A stretch of 64,000 nt of DNA from Levilactobacillus cerevisiae (GCF_003946245.1 NZ_RHNN01000002.1:89263-153262), one strand, 5' to 3'; numbered from the stretch's first letter, positions 23,638-32,524 are shown. Notes: generated from the sequence alone by a model not told the origin. Translations and numbers: made by a program.

Positions 23638-24837
23638 ATGTCATTAACGATTGCTGCTTTACGGGAAGCGCCCGGGGAAAACCGGGTTGCGCTCTCACCC
23701 GAAGTGGTACGGAAGTTGGTTAAAGGTGAGTTTCAAGTCTTGATTGAAGCGGGTGCCGGCGAACGGTCCTTCTACCCGGATGCCGCGTTTGAAAAGGCCG
23801 GGGCTAAAATTAGCGACCGCGCCGCTGCCATTAAGGATGCCGACGTGATTGCAACCATTGGTCAACCCGGTGCCGACGTGGTGGATCAGCTGACGGCTGG
23901 GCAAACGTTATTAGGCTTGCTACAACCGTTAACCGATTTGGACTACGTGAAGGAATTGGCAACCAAGAAAGTGAATGCGCTTGCATTTGAACTGTTGCCA
24001 CGGACCGTTTCACGGGCCCAGACCATGGATGTCTTGAGTTCTCAGGCCAGTGTGGCGGGCTACAAGGCGGCGCTGTTGGCCGCAGATCAATTTTCACGTT
24101 ATCTGCCAATGATGATTACGGCCGCCGGGACCGCTAAGCCAACCAAGGTGTTGGTTCTTGGGACTGGGGTCGCTGGACTGCAAGCCATTGGGACCGCCAA
24201 ACGGTTAGGTGCCATGGTTTCCGGCTACGACATTCGGCCAGCCTCACGTGGTGAAGTGGAATCTTTGGGGGCAACGTTCCTGACGACTTCCGTTTCAGCG
24301 ACTGGTGAAGGCGGGTATGCCCGGGCATTGACGCCAGAAGAAACCGCGCAACAACAGGCTGAACTGGCCGAATTCATTGCGCAAAATGATGTCATCATCA
24401 CGACCGCGCAGGTTCCTGGTCGGCGGCCACCCATACTGGTCACCCAGAAGTCTGTGGATGCGGCTAAAGCGGGTACCTTGTTTATTGATTTGGCAGCGAG
24501 CGAACTCGGCGGCAACGTCGCGGGCTCTCAGCCAGAAAAGACCGTTACCACGAAGCAACAGGCTCAGATTGTGGGGGCCGGTGACATGGCGAGTCAATTG
24601 CCAGCGTCCGCTTCCGACATGTTTGCCAAGAACGTCCAAGCCGTTTTAAACGCAATTGTTCAAGATGGTAAATTGGTTCTGGACGTTGACGACGAGGTGG
24701 TTGGCGAGTTGCTGGCGACCTACCAAGGCGACATTATCAGTGGTCGGGAACGTGAGGCCATGAAGTTACCACCACGCGAACCGGCAAAACCAGCGGAAGC
24801 ATCCGCAGAATCAACTGAATCCAAAGGAGTTGATTAG
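23638..24837 (+). CDS. pntA: NAD(P) transhydrogenase alpha subunit, part 1 (NAD-binding domain I)
   Basis: A 399-residue soluble protein, the NAD(H)-binding domain of the proton-pumping transhydrogenase. It has the alanine dehydrogenase/PNT N-terminal block (REAPGENRVALSPEVV), the RQD-loop region ending in SRAQTMDVLSSQASVAGY, and the Rossmann motif VLGTGVAGLQAIGTAKRLGA. The end is a flexible Pro/Ala/Glu tail. The ATG at 23638 has AAAGGAGA 9 bases upstream; the ATG at 23629 overlaps that site. The next two genes complete the three-subunit form found in lactic acid bacteria. Role: proton-driven transfer of hydride between NADH and NADP+. Confidence 0.93.
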   Translation: MSLTIAALREAPGENRVALSPEVVRKLVKGEFQVLIEAGAGERSFYPDAAFEKAGAKISDRAAAIKDADVIATIGQPGADVVDQLTAGQTLLGLLQPLTDLDYVKELATKKVNALAFELLPRTVSRAQTMDVLSSQASVAGYKAALLAADQFSRYLPMMITAAGTAKPTKVLVLGTGVAGLQAIGTAKRLGAMVSGYDIRPASRGEVESLGATFLTTSVSATGEGGYARALTPEETAQQQAELAEFIAQNDVIITTAQVPGRRPPILVTQKSVDAAKAGTLFIDLAASELGGNVAGSQPEKTVTTKQQAQIVGAGDMASQLPASASDMFAKNVQAVLNAIVQDGKLVLDVDDEVVGELLATYQGDIISGREREAMKLPPREPAKPAEASAESTESKGVD

Positions 24838-24839
24838 GC

Positions 24840-25154
24840 ATGAGTCAGGAATTATTTACAAATTTAGCTATTTTCGTCCTCAGTCTATTGGTCGGGTTTG
24901 AAGTCATGAGTAAGATTCCCGCGACCCTGCAAACGCCAATGATGTCCGGTGCGAACGCTATTCACGGGGTCGTTGTAGTGGGGGCCTTCGTGATTGCTGC
25001 GGAAGCCAACAGCACGCTATTTTACATTCTCGCCTTTCTGGGTGCCTTCTTTGCTGCAGTCAACGTGGCTGGTGGTTACACCGTGACCGACCGGATGTTG
25101 GGCATGTTTGACCGGAAACCAGCTGCGAAGAAGGAGGAGGCTGATCAGAAATGA
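24840..25154 (+). CDS. pntAB: NAD(P) transhydrogenase alpha subunit, part 2 (membrane domain)
   Basis: A 104-residue membrane protein with three to four helices (residues about 9-25, 30-62, 66-85), ending in a Lys/Glu-rich tail (RKPAAKKEEADQK). The segment VMSKIPATLQTPMMSGANAIHG is a hallmark of the PntA membrane part. It starts two bases after the stop of part 1 and overlaps the pntB start by four bases, so the three genes are translationally coupled. Confidence 0.93.
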   Translation: MSQELFTNLAIFVLSLLVGFEVMSKIPATLQTPMMSGANAIHGVVVVGAFVIAAEANSTLFYILAFLGAFFAAVNVAGGYTVTDRMLGMFDRKPAAKKEEADQK

Positions 25155-26566
25155 GTACGCTACAAACAATTTCGTCCTTAATCTATCTGGTCTCGGCTAT
25201 CTGCTACGTGCTGGGTGTCCACATGATGCGGTCGCCTAAGACGGCACGACAGGGTAACCGCCTCTCTGCAGTGGGGATGTTCCTTGCTGTCATTACGATT
25301 ATTGTGACGATTATCATTGAAGGTAAAATTGATGCGATTGGCTGGGTCGTTTTGCTGGTTGGCCTGGCACTCGGGATTCTGTACGGGTTCGTCAAGGCGC
25401 GCAAGGTGCCAATGACCGACGTGCCCCAGTTGGTTAGCCTCTTCAACGCCGTTGGTGGTGGGGCTGCCGCTGTGATTGGGATTTTCGATTACCTGTTAAA
25501 GGGTGATGGGGCCAGCCTCAGCGTGGCATTCTCCCTACCAGTTCTGCTGGACGTTGTGATTGGGGGGATTACCTTCTCCGGATCACTGATTGCAACGGGT
25601 AAATTATCCGGTCACGTTTCCGGGAAGCCAATTGAAATCCCCGGTTCACGAATTTTAAACATCCTCGTGGTGCTGTTGATCCTCGTGGCCGCCTGGTTCA
25701 TGATTGCATCCCCAACCAACGTTTGGTTCGTCACGTTGGCCTTAGTCATGAGTTTAGCGTTCGGGCTGTTGATGACCTTGCCAATTGGTGGGGCCGACAT
25801 GCCGGTCGTTGTTTCTCTGTTAAACGCCTTTACTGGCCTGGCCGTCGCCTTTGCCGGGTTCGTTATCAACAACCAAGTCCTGATTATCGCCGGGGCTTTG
25901 GTTGGGGCAGCTGGGACCATTTTGACCTTACAAATGGCTGATGCCATGAACCGGTCCGTCGCTAACATTTTGGCTGGTGGCTTTGGGACTGGCGATAGTG
26001 ATACTGGTGCGGCCGCAGCGGACGTCCCGGTCGACGTGAAGGAAACGTCTGCCGACGATATTGGTCTGCAACTGGCCTACGCCCACAGCGTGATGATCGT
26101 GCCTGGCTACGGGTTAGCCGCAGCGCAAGCGCAACATGAAGTCGCCGAGTTGGCCAAGGTTTTGACCGACCAAGGAATTAGCGTCAACTACGCCATTCAC
26201 CCGGTTGCTGGGCGGATGCCTGGCCACATGAACGTTTTGCTGGCCGACGTCAACGTGCCTTACGAGCAAATGAAGCAGTTAGACGATGCCAACCCAATGT
26301 TTGAAAGCACCGACGTTTCCTTGGTCATCGGGGCCAACGATGTCACCAATCCGTTAGCTCGGGAAAGCGGCAACGCTATTTCTGGGATGCCGATTCTGGA
26401 CGTCGATAAATCCAAGTCCGTGGTTGTCATCAAGCGTTCCATGAGTACCGGGTACGCTGGGGTGCAGAACCCACTGTTTGCACTGGATAACACGCAAATG
26501 TTCTTCTCCGACGCCAAGAAGGGTCTCCAGGAGATTGTGGCGGCTACGAAACAATACTTGGAATAG
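25151..26566 (+). CDS. pntB: NAD(P) transhydrogenase beta subunit (membrane plus NADP-binding domain III)
   Basis: A 471-residue protein: about eight or nine N-terminal helices that form the proton channel (to about residue 275), then the NADP(H)-binding domain with VMIVPGYGLAAAQAQHEV, YAIHPVAGRMPGHMNVLLADVNV, VSLVIGANDVTNPLAR and MSTGYAGVQNPLF, all family signatures. ATG overlaps the pntAB stop (ATGA). Typical length (about 460). In a heterofermenter this enzyme helps balance NADH and NADPH pools. Confidence 0.94.
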   Translation: MSTLQTISSLIYLVSAICYVLGVHMMRSPKTARQGNRLSAVGMFLAVITIIVTIIIEGKIDAIGWVVLLVGLALGILYGFVKARKVPMTDVPQLVSLFNAVGGGAAAVIGIFDYLLKGDGASLSVAFSLPVLLDVVIGGITFSGSLIATGKLSGHVSGKPIEIPGSRILNILVVLLILVAAWFMIASPTNVWFVTLALVMSLAFGLLMTLPIGGADMPVVVSLLNAFTGLAVAFAGFVINNQVLIIAGALVGAAGTILTLQMADAMNRSVANILAGGFGTGDSDTGAAAADVPVDVKETSADDIGLQLAYAHSVMIVPGYGLAAAQAQHEVAELAKVLTDQGISVNYAIHPVAGRMPGHMNVLLADVNVPYEQMKQLDDANPMFESTDVSLVIGANDVTNPLARESGNAISGMPILDVDKSKSVVVIKRSMSTGYAGVQNPLFALDNTQMFFSDAKKGLQEIVAATKQYLE

Positions 26567-26589
26567 TGTTTGGATTGTTTAGGCATGGA

Positions 26590-26775
26590 CGCCTGCGGCC
26601 TCCAGGACTTCGCCTGCTGTGGGGTCGGTTCCAGCCTGCGGGGCGGGCTTCCACCTCAACTTTGAGCCGAAGTTCGCGTCTCAAAGGTTGCCCCAGTCTG
26701 TAAGGCCGAGAATTTCACTCGGTCTAACAGCCTCGACACAGCTGGCTACGTCCTGGATTCCTCCGGCTCCTGATT
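26590..26775 (-). repeat. Cloverleaf repeat, copy F (type III, reverse)
   Basis: P1 TCCAGGAC (26601-26608) with GTCCTGGA (26750-26757), unrelated in sequence to P1 of other types. GCTGTGGGG, P4 around GTTCCAGCCTG..GGGCGGGCTTCCAC, P3 CTTTGAG/CTCAAAG (26660-26686), P2 GGCCGAG/CTCGGTC, then CGACACAGCTGG. It directly follows pntB. Confidence 0.85.
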
Positions 26776-26883
26776 GTGGGTCTGACTCGACGTTGTGGTT
26801 AGCCGCAATCTGCTGGTGATCCTTGGGCTGGCTTCTGTGCTTGCGGGTACTGGGATATTGCTGACGGGGTTGCTGAAGCCTTG

Positions 26884-27055
26884 ACGCCTGCTGTGGGGTC
26901 GGTTCCAGCCTGCGGGGCGGGCTTCCACCTCAACTTTGAGCCGAAGTTCGCGTCTCAAAGGTTGCCCCAGGCTGTAAGGCCGAGAATATCACTCGGTCTA
27001 ACAGCCTCGACACAGCTGGCTACGTCCTGGATTCCTCCGGCTCCTGATTGCGGGT
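26884..27055 (-). repeat. Cloverleaf repeat, copy G (type III, reverse, tandem duplicate of F)
   Basis: Differs from copy F by only a few bases over about 165 bases but lacks the 5' strand of P1 (the TCCAGGAC segment is deleted), so it cannot form the closing stem. Confidence 0.85.
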
Positions 27056-27163
27056 CTTACGCAACGTTGGCTTGAGCTTTCGGTATCCATTACTTCTGCG
27101 GTAGAGGTGTCGCGGACTGATCACTAAGCTTTGAACAGATCTAGCATTAAAACAGTTATCAAT

Positions 27164-27218
27164 AACGCGTCACCAGGTCATTCTCTTTTGCTGAGAATAA
27201 CCTGGTGACGCGTTTTGT
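27164..27218. terminator. Strong orphan hairpin, possibly a bidirectional terminator
   Basis: AACGCGTCACCAGGT (27164-27178) and ACCTGGTGACGCGTT (27200-27214) are perfect 15-base complements with an inner ATTCTC/GAGAAT. TTTTG follows. No gene ends nearby; it lies between repeat copies G and H. Confidence 0.6.
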
Positions 27219-27277
27219 TGTGTGTTTAGGTTGCGACAGCTACGCAGACTGATAGTAATGATGTTGAACGGTTACCT

Positions 27278-27546
27278 GTCCAGCGATGGTTACGGCAATA
27301 TATTGATGAAGAACAATTGTAACCGGAGGAGGCCAGAGGTGGAGACAGCTGTGACAACGGTGTTAGCTGGGAACCAGCTTACAGCGTGGGACGTGTTTGA
27401 AGACTGACGAATTTTGCCGGGCTTCAAACCGAGCCGGAGGACCGTTCCTCAGGCAGCAGGCGGTCCCCATAGCAGACGGAATCTCTGGCAGCCGCAGGTG
27501 GTCGGCTTTGACTAATATATCATTTATAATCCCTGTCAGCTGGGCT
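27278..27546 (+). repeat. Cloverleaf repeat, copy H (type II, forward)
   Basis: CCAGCGATGG, AACCGGAGGAGG, P1 CCAGAGGT/..ATCTCTGG, P2 GTTAGCTG/CAGCTTAC, partly decayed P3 (TTTGAAG..GCTTCAAA), P4 GGACCG/CGGTCC, CCCCATAGC, GCAGCCGCAGGTGG and GTCAGCTGGGCTTT. One base change (ATAGC for ACAGC) is shared with the copy at 62857. Confidence 0.82.
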
Positions 27547-27583
27547 TTCGCAAGGGATTGATTAACAATTTTCTGTCACCCCC

Positions 27584-27633
27584 TTGCCATCCACCCAGCC
27601 GCATGTTATAGTGTAATAGATAAATAGAACACT
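27584..27633 (+). promoter_or_regulatory. Promoter and candidate YtrA-type operator
   Basis: TTGCCA (27584-27589) and TATAGT (27607-27612) are 17 bases apart. AGTGT (27610-27614) and ACACT (27629-27633) form an inverted repeat over the start site, as in self-regulated YtrA operons. Confidence 0.5.
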
Positions 27634-27650
27634 AGGGAGGCAGGACAAGC

Positions 27651-28040
27651 ATGAAATTTGATGATAAGGTCCCAATTTACTACCAGATTAAGAATTACCT
27701 TTATCATGAAATGATGACCGGTGCGCTCAAGCCAGGGGACAAGCTGCCGGCCGTTCGCCAGTTGGCGGTGGATTTGACGGTTAACGTGAACACCGTGCAG
27801 CGGGCACTCGGGGAAATGATCACGGAGGGAATTCTGGAATCGCAACGGGGAAAGGGGAATTTCGTTACCATGGACGAAGAGCGGATTACCCAATTAAAGG
27901 GGAAATTAGTGATGGAGCAGTTGGAGCGGTTCTACGAACAATTACATGCACTGAACTTAACCGATGAACAGATTATCGATAGCTTGAAACAATATATTGC
28001 ACAAAGGGGGCAGCAAGATGACCAACGTCTTAGCAATTAA
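27651..28040 (+). CDS. GntR-family regulator, YtrA subfamily
   Basis: A 129-residue repressor: winged helix-turn-helix (DDKVPIYYQIKNYLYHEMMTGALKPGDKLPAVRQLAVDLTVNVNTVQRAL) plus a short C-terminal dimerisation part of about 50 residues, the YtrA layout without a ligand domain. These repressors control their own operon with an ABC transporter, exactly the order here. ATG follows GGGAGG 11 bases upstream; its end overlaps the ATPase start by 23 bases. Confidence 0.92.
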   Translation: MKFDDKVPIYYQIKNYLYHEMMTGALKPGDKLPAVRQLAVDLTVNVNTVQRALGEMITEGILESQRGKGNFVTMDEERITQLKGKLVMEQLERFYEQLHALNLTDEQIIDSLKQYIAQRGQQDDQRLSN

Positions 28041-28728
28041 TCAACTCACTTATAAGCACAACCTGAAAACGATTTTGAACAACATTGACCTGACCCTGGA
28101 GACGGGTAAGATTGTCGGCCTGCTAGGGGAAAACGGTGCCGGTAAGACGACCCTGATTCGGCTGATTACGGGGAGTGCCAAGGGTTCCGGCACGATTGCC
28201 GTTTGTGGCGATAGCGTGGCGGCACATCACAAGAGCCACGTGAGTTTTACGGAACAGCTACGCGGATTTTCTAGCAGCACGCGGATCGACTGGATCGCTG
28301 AATTTTACCGGACGGTCTATCCTGACTTTGACGGCAAACGGTATGAAGAGCTGATTACGTTCTTGCAGATCGATACCAGTCTGAAGCTGGGGGCGCTGTC
28401 CAAGGGGATGAAGGAAAAGGTTGTGATTGCCTTGACCTTGGCGCGGCAGGCCCATCTGTATCTGCTGGACGAACCGTTCAGTGGCATCGATTCCATGAGT
28501 CGGAAGAAGATTATTAGCAGTATCATCAAATGGAAGCCGGCGGACGCCACCATGGTGATTTCGGACCATTACGTTTCCGAGATTGCGCCAATCCTGGATG
28601 AGGTCGTTATTGTGAAGGACCAAACCATTTACGCGCATAAACCAAGTGATGCGATTCGTGAAGAATTTGGTATCGGCATCGAAGCATACTACGAAAGCTT
28701 GTACGAGGGGGGCGTCAACCATGACTAG
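28018..28728 (+). CDS. ABC transporter ATP-binding protein
   Basis: A 236-residue ATPase. Walker A GENGAGKTTL, signature ALSKGMKEKV (degenerate LSGGQ, common in YtrB-like subunits), Walker B LYLLDEPFSGID, and switch His in VISDHY. The ATG at 28018, with AAGGGGG 8-9 bases upstream, lies inside the gntR end. It partners the membrane protein that follows. Related systems respond to cell-wall-active compounds; substrate unknown. Confidence 0.92.
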   Translation: MTNVLAINQLTYKHNLKTILNNIDLTLETGKIVGLLGENGAGKTTLIRLITGSAKGSGTIAVCGDSVAAHHKSHVSFTEQLRGFSSSTRIDWIAEFYRTVYPDFDGKRYEELITFLQIDTSLKLGALSKGMKEKVVIALTLARQAHLYLLDEPFSGIDSMSRKKIISSIIKWKPADATMVISDHYVSEIAPILDEVVIVKDQTIYAHKPSDAIREEFGIGIEAYYESLYEGGVNHD

Positions 28729-29497
28729 TTTTGGAGCTGTTTTCAAAGTAATGAGCAAGGACCGGTTTCGGACCACAACCAAAGTGATTGGGGCCGAGGT
28801 GGCAGTCATTGTGGTCTCCATCTTGTGGAGCTGGGTGACTGGTAATCTGACCGGCGGGGCCTTCTTTGGACTCACGGCAGTTTGGTCGATGCCGGCCATG
28901 CTTGCGGCGTTCATCTTTCTGGCGGTCGCCAATGAACACGTTTATACGCGCGACACGTACCGACTGATTCCAGTGGGCGAGACGAAATTATATTCAGCGA
29001 ATTTGCTATCTTCATGCGTCATGTACCTCTACGTCGGTGTGGTTCAACTCGTGCTGTATTTCGTGACCATAACCATTGATTCGGACGCCCTTAAGGGAAT
29101 TTTAGCTGGTATGAAGGCTGGCATGGAGAGCCCCAATTTTTCAAATGCCGAGGCCGCTAAGATTGTGTTTGGCCTGCTCCTAATGAGCTGCGCGCTGATT
29201 CTGATGAGCTGGACCACGATTTCACTGGTTCACCTGGTGGTCAGCAGCACCAACAATTTCCTGCCAAATGTCAGTCGGCGGGCCGTGAACGTGGTGCTCT
29301 ACGTCATCGTCATCTACTTGGTGGTGCGGGTTGCCGCCTTCCTGATTAGTAAGTTTAACAGTCTGGACAGCATGATGAGCGCGGGAACACAGGTCCAATT
29401 CGGCATGAACATTGTCGGGATTCTGGTAATTGCTGCAATCGAAATCGTTGCCAACATCTTCTTGTTGAAGAAGTGGGTTGAGACGATTCCAAATTAA
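28721..29497 (+). CDS. ABC transporter permease subunit
   Basis: A 258-residue membrane protein with six predicted helices (about residues 20-38, 45-65, 90-115, 150-172, 190-210, 228-248). ATG at 28721 overlaps the ATPase end by eight bases and has GAGGGGGG upstream. No ligand motif is evident; the role as permease comes from operon context and topology. A terminator follows at 29514-29564. Confidence 0.85.
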   Translation: MTSFGAVFKVMSKDRFRTTTKVIGAEVAVIVVSILWSWVTGNLTGGAFFGLTAVWSMPAMLAAFIFLAVANEHVYTRDTYRLIPVGETKLYSANLLSSCVMYLYVGVVQLVLYFVTITIDSDALKGILAGMKAGMESPNFSNAEAAKIVFGLLLMSCALILMSWTTISLVHLVVSSTNNFLPNVSRRAVNVVLYVIVIYLVVRVAAFLISKFNSLDSMMSAGTQVQFGMNIVGILVIAAIEIVANIFLLKKWVETIPN

Positions 29498-29513
29498 AAA
29501 TTTGCGTAAATGA

Positions 29514-29564
29514 AGAGCACGTCTTCGTCAACCGGAATTGTCGGTTGGGAGGCGTGCTCTTTTT
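29514..29564. terminator. Terminator between the ABC operon and the convergent marR gene
   Basis: AGAGCACG (29514-29521) pairs with CGTGCTCT (29553-29560), with an inner CAACCG/CGGTTG, followed by TTTTT. Confidence 0.85.
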
Positions 29565-29571
29565 AAAATAT

Positions 29572-30006
29572 TTAGTCGTCACCTAACTGCACGTGTTTCT
29601 CCACATAGGACATTGCGTCCAATACCCGTTCCGTTTCCTCAGCCGATAAGCCGGCAAATAAAGTCGTCACTTGGTCATCAGCCCGTTGGTTGAGCAAGGC
29701 CAATTGTTCCTGACCCGCTTCGGTCAGTGAGAGTCGCTTCGTCCGTTTGTCCGTGGGGTCCGGCGTTTGGCCGAGCAGGTCCTGCTCCTCTAGCCGCTTC
29801 AAGACACGGCTGAGGTAGCCCTTGTCCACGGTGAGTTCTTGAATCAACAGGCTCGCGGTATCGCGGTGGTGCTCACCGATTTCCAAGAGAATTCGGGCTT
29901 CCAGTAAAGTTAAATTCGTGTGCAGGTGGTACTTATCTGTGAGGCGAAAGATCCGGGTGTAGAAACGGTCGAACGCCCGAATTTGCTTGATAGCTTCATT
30001 ATTCAT
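29572..30006 (-). CDS. MarR-family transcriptional regulator
   Basis: A 144-residue repressor. The winged helix region reads LTLLEARILLEIGEH..TASLLIQELTVDKGYLSRVLKRLEEQDLLGQTPDPTDKRTKRLSLT, with the wing basic patch DPTDKRTKRL. ATG at 30006 has AAGGAG 7-8 bases upstream. Divergent from a DHA2 drug exporter, with two 18-base operators between, so it almost certainly represses both genes and is released by a drug-like ligand. Confidence 0.92.
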   Translation of the reverse strand: MNNEAIKQIRAFDRFYTRIFRLTDKYHLHTNLTLLEARILLEIGEHHRDTASLLIQELTVDKGYLSRVLKRLEEQDLLGQTPDPTDKRTKRLSLTEAGQEQLALLNQRADDQVTTLFAGLSAEETERVLDAMSYVEKHVQLGDD

Positions 30007-30022
30007 CGTCAGGCTCCTTCTG

Positions 30023-30078
30023 TAGTTGACAAAAGCAACTATCGCCATTATGATTAGATAAGTTGCTTTTGTCAACTA
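30023..30078. promoter_or_regulatory. Symmetrical divergent promoters with paired MarR operators
   Basis: TAGTTGACAAAAGCAACT (30023-30040) and AGTTGCTTTTGTCAACTA (30061-30078) are exact reverse complements. The plus promoter uses TTGACA 30026-30031 and TATGAT 30049-30054 (spacing 17). The minus promoter uses TTGACA 30075-30070 and CATAAT 30052-30047 (spacing 17). Both -10 boxes overlap, so only one polymerase can bind at a time. Confidence 0.8.
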
Positions 30079-30107
30079 ATTATCCTGGAAGGTCGTTTGA
30101 CTTACAT

Positions 30108-31496
30108 ATGCATAAGAACCGCTTCTCCTTTAGCTTGATCATGGTCGGTGCGTTCCTCAGTGTCTTGAACCAAACACTGATGTCGACCGCTTTACCCGCA
30201 ATTATGCGGGCGTTTCACATCACGACCGCCCAGGGACAGTGGCTCAACAACGGGTATTTATTAATTAACGCCCTGATGATTCCGACCACGGCGTACCTGA
30301 TTAAACGCTACACGACCCGTCAATTATACTTAACGGCGTCGCTGATTTTTATTTTAGGCTCCCTGATTGGCGCCACGGCCCAGCTGTATCCCGTGTTGAT
30401 TATCGGCCGGATGATTCAGGCGTTGGGGGCCGGCATCATCATTCCGTTGGTTAACGTGGTGGTGATGACGTCCACGAAGCCCAGCGAACGGGGCGCGGCG
30501 ATGGGAATCGTCGGGCTGGCGTTGAACCTGGCGCCGGTCCTGGGGCCAACGGTGGCGGGAGTCATTTTGACCCACCTGAGCTGGCCATACCTCTTCGGCC
30601 TGACGCTACCACTGATGCTGGTCGACGTGGTGCTCGCTCCCAGATTTCTGCGTAACGTGGGTGACTTACATAAACAGCGACTCGACCGTACGGGATTACT
30701 CCTGTCGGGTTTTGGCCTGACGCTAGCGCTGTACAGTTTTTCAAATGTGGGCGAGACCGCCTTTTGGTCATTAAAAGGTGTCGTACCACTGATTGCCGGC
30801 ACGATTCTACTGGCGCTATTCGTCAAGTATCAGTGGACCAAGCGCTACCCATTGTTAAATTTACACGTGTTTCGGTATCGCCAATTCAATTTGCCACTCA
30901 TCATTAACATGTTATTGATGGTCACGATGTACGGTAACGCCATCATCATTCCGGTGTTGGTTCAAAATGTGTTTCACCAAAGTGCCTTCGTGTCGGGGTT
31001 GACGCTGTTACCGGGGTCGGTCTGCACGGCAATTATTTCACCGCTGAGTGGCCGCTTTTATGACAAATATAATTTTCGGCGGATGGTCATGGTCGGTTTG
31101 ACGATCGACATGAGTGGCTCGCTGATGTTAAGCGCCACGGCCAGTCACTCGTCGATGATGTACGTGGTGGCGGGACAAACGATCCGCCAGTTGGGACTGG
31201 TCCTAGTGTTGATTCCAATCCAAACGCACGCCTGGTCGATGCTGCCACTGCCGATGATCCCGGATGGGGTGGCGGTGTACAACACGCTGCGACAGGTGGC
31301 GGCATCATTTGGGACCGCACTGCTGGTGGCGATTATTAGTCTGACCAGCACCAGCCACATCCACTGGTCAATGAACAGCCAACTGGTGGGGATTAAGTTC
31401 AGCTATCTGTTGTCGACCGGCATGGTGTTTGTCTGCTGGTTATTGGCACGACAACTACAAAAATCAGATAAGCTTGCGCCCGTGGAGTCCGACTGA
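30108..31496 (+). CDS. DHA2-family (EmrB/QacA-type) MFS drug exporter
   Basis: A 462-residue 14-TM major facilitator. Motif D1 (LNQTLMSTALPAIMRAF) in TM1, motif A-like region after TM2 (AYLIKRYTTRQLYL), motif C in TM5 (GLALNLAPVLGPTVAG) and an acidic/His-rich TM11 are consistent with drug:H+ antiport. ATG at 30108; GGAAGG lies somewhat far upstream (about 15 bases). Divergent from marR with shared operators. The terminator at 31487-31512 overlaps the stop codon region. Confidence 0.9.
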   Translation: MHKNRFSFSLIMVGAFLSVLNQTLMSTALPAIMRAFHITTAQGQWLNNGYLLINALMIPTTAYLIKRYTTRQLYLTASLIFILGSLIGATAQLYPVLIIGRMIQALGAGIIIPLVNVVVMTSTKPSERGAAMGIVGLALNLAPVLGPTVAGVILTHLSWPYLFGLTLPLMLVDVVLAPRFLRNVGDLHKQRLDRTGLLLSGFGLTLALYSFSNVGETAFWSLKGVVPLIAGTILLALFVKYQWTKRYPLLNLHVFRYRQFNLPLIINMLLMVTMYGNAIIIPVLVQNVFHQSAFVSGLTLLPGSVCTAIISPLSGRFYDKYNFRRMVMVGLTIDMSGSLMLSATASHSSMMYVVAGQTIRQLGLVLVLIPIQTHAWSMLPLPMIPDGVAVYNTLRQVAASFGTALLVAIISLTSTSHIHWSMNSQLVGIKFSYLLSTGMVFVCWLLARQLQKSDKLAPVESD

Positions 31497-31512
31497 GTGT
31501 CGGGCTTTTTTG
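31487..31512 (+). terminator. Intrinsic terminator overlapping the end of the DHA2 exporter gene
   Basis: AGTCCGAC (31487-31494, inside the last codons) pairs with GTCGGGCT (31500-31507), followed by six T. Confidence 0.75.
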
Positions 31513-31647
31513 GTGTTACGTGACGGTTTGTCCAGGACGATTCGTGTAGTCCGTGGTGGTTGGATAGTTGGGTTTCAACGGATGCCAGATGTATAATATG
31601 TGTATTAGGTAACAAAGTGCTAATCATCTTAGTTGTGTACGCCAAAC

Positions 31648-31679
31648 AAAAAGGGAGTGTCCAGATGGACAACTCCCTC
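31648..31679 (-). terminator. Intrinsic terminator of the TauE-like gene
   Basis: On the minus strand AGGGAGTTGTCC pairs with GGACACTCCCT, followed by TTTTTG. Confidence 0.8.
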
Positions 31680-31684
31680 TGATT

Positions 31685-32401
31685 TCAAAATAATAAGTAA
31701 TAGAGCCCACTCACACCAATAAACACATAAATAATGCGCTTCATGGTGGTGACGTCGAGGCGATTGAGCAGGTGGGCGGCAATCATGGTCCCGGTGATGG
31801 CGCCGACCATGCCAATCAGGATGAACGGCACCAGGTGGACGGTCACGATGCCGCTGGCCACCCGCAGACTGGTGATGTAGAAGGTATCAATCAAGAAAAA
31901 CGTCTGGAGGTCCGCCAGGTATTGGGACATGGAATGGGCTTTTGAGAGAAAATACAGGGCCATCAAGGGTCCGCCAATCCCGAACAGGCCGTTAAAGAAC
32001 CCGGAGACAATCATGAAAATACCGGCGACAAACCACGGGTAGCTGGCGTTGGCGCTACGCTTGCTGAGGGTGAAGTAGAGGGACAGGCCGACTAGTAGGC
32101 CGCCCAACAACATCCGTAAGAGGTGAACGTCCAGGACGTGGCCCAGGTGAACTGACCACGTGGCGACGCTGGCGTAGACCAGAAACGGGATGATGATCCG
32201 CGGCAACCGAATCTCGTGGCGGTTGCGGTAGACCAAGGTGATCACGCTCCCTAGCATCATCAGGCCTGCTACCCCAGCGCTCTGGTCGATGGGCAAAATG
32301 GTGGGTAAAAAGATCATCATGATAATGACGGCGCCAAAGCCGGTCAGGCCTTGGACCAGGCCCCCACAAAACCCTGCAATTATGACAATTAGCCAAGCCA
32401 A
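31685..32401 (-). CDS. TauE/SafE-family sulfite/anion exporter-like protein
   Basis: A 238-residue membrane protein with seven to eight helices. The two TauE repeats are visible: GFCGGLVQGLTGFGAVIIMM near the N-terminus and GFFNGLFGIGGPLMALYFLS in the second half. The family exports sulfoacetate, sulfite or similar anions across the membrane; substrates in lactobacilli are not established. Minus strand, single gene with its own terminator, GGGAGG upstream of the ATG. Confidence 0.88.
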   Translation of the reverse strand: MAWLIVIIAGFCGGLVQGLTGFGAVIIMMIFLPTILPIDQSAGVAGLMMLGSVITLVYRNRHEIRLPRIIIPFLVYASVATWSVHLGHVLDVHLLRMLLGGLLVGLSLYFTLSKRSANASYPWFVAGIFMIVSGFFNGLFGIGGPLMALYFLSKAHSMSQYLADLQTFFLIDTFYITSLRVASGIVTVHLVPFILIGMVGAITGTMIAAHLLNRLDVTTMKRIIYVFIGVSGLYYLLF

Positions 32402-32524
32402 CGCGTGTTCCTCCCTTTTTTCAAACCAGTTACCAGTGTGGCCGAAATGGTGGGGGATGTCAATAAGCAGACTGGCTTGATGATTATGTAGTTGTTACGA
32501 AATTTTGAAAAGGAGTTGTTAACG

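Noticed and set aside
26590..27055. CRISPR array
   Set aside because: Repeats are too long (over 160 bases), only two in tandem, and there are no regular spacers or cas genes.
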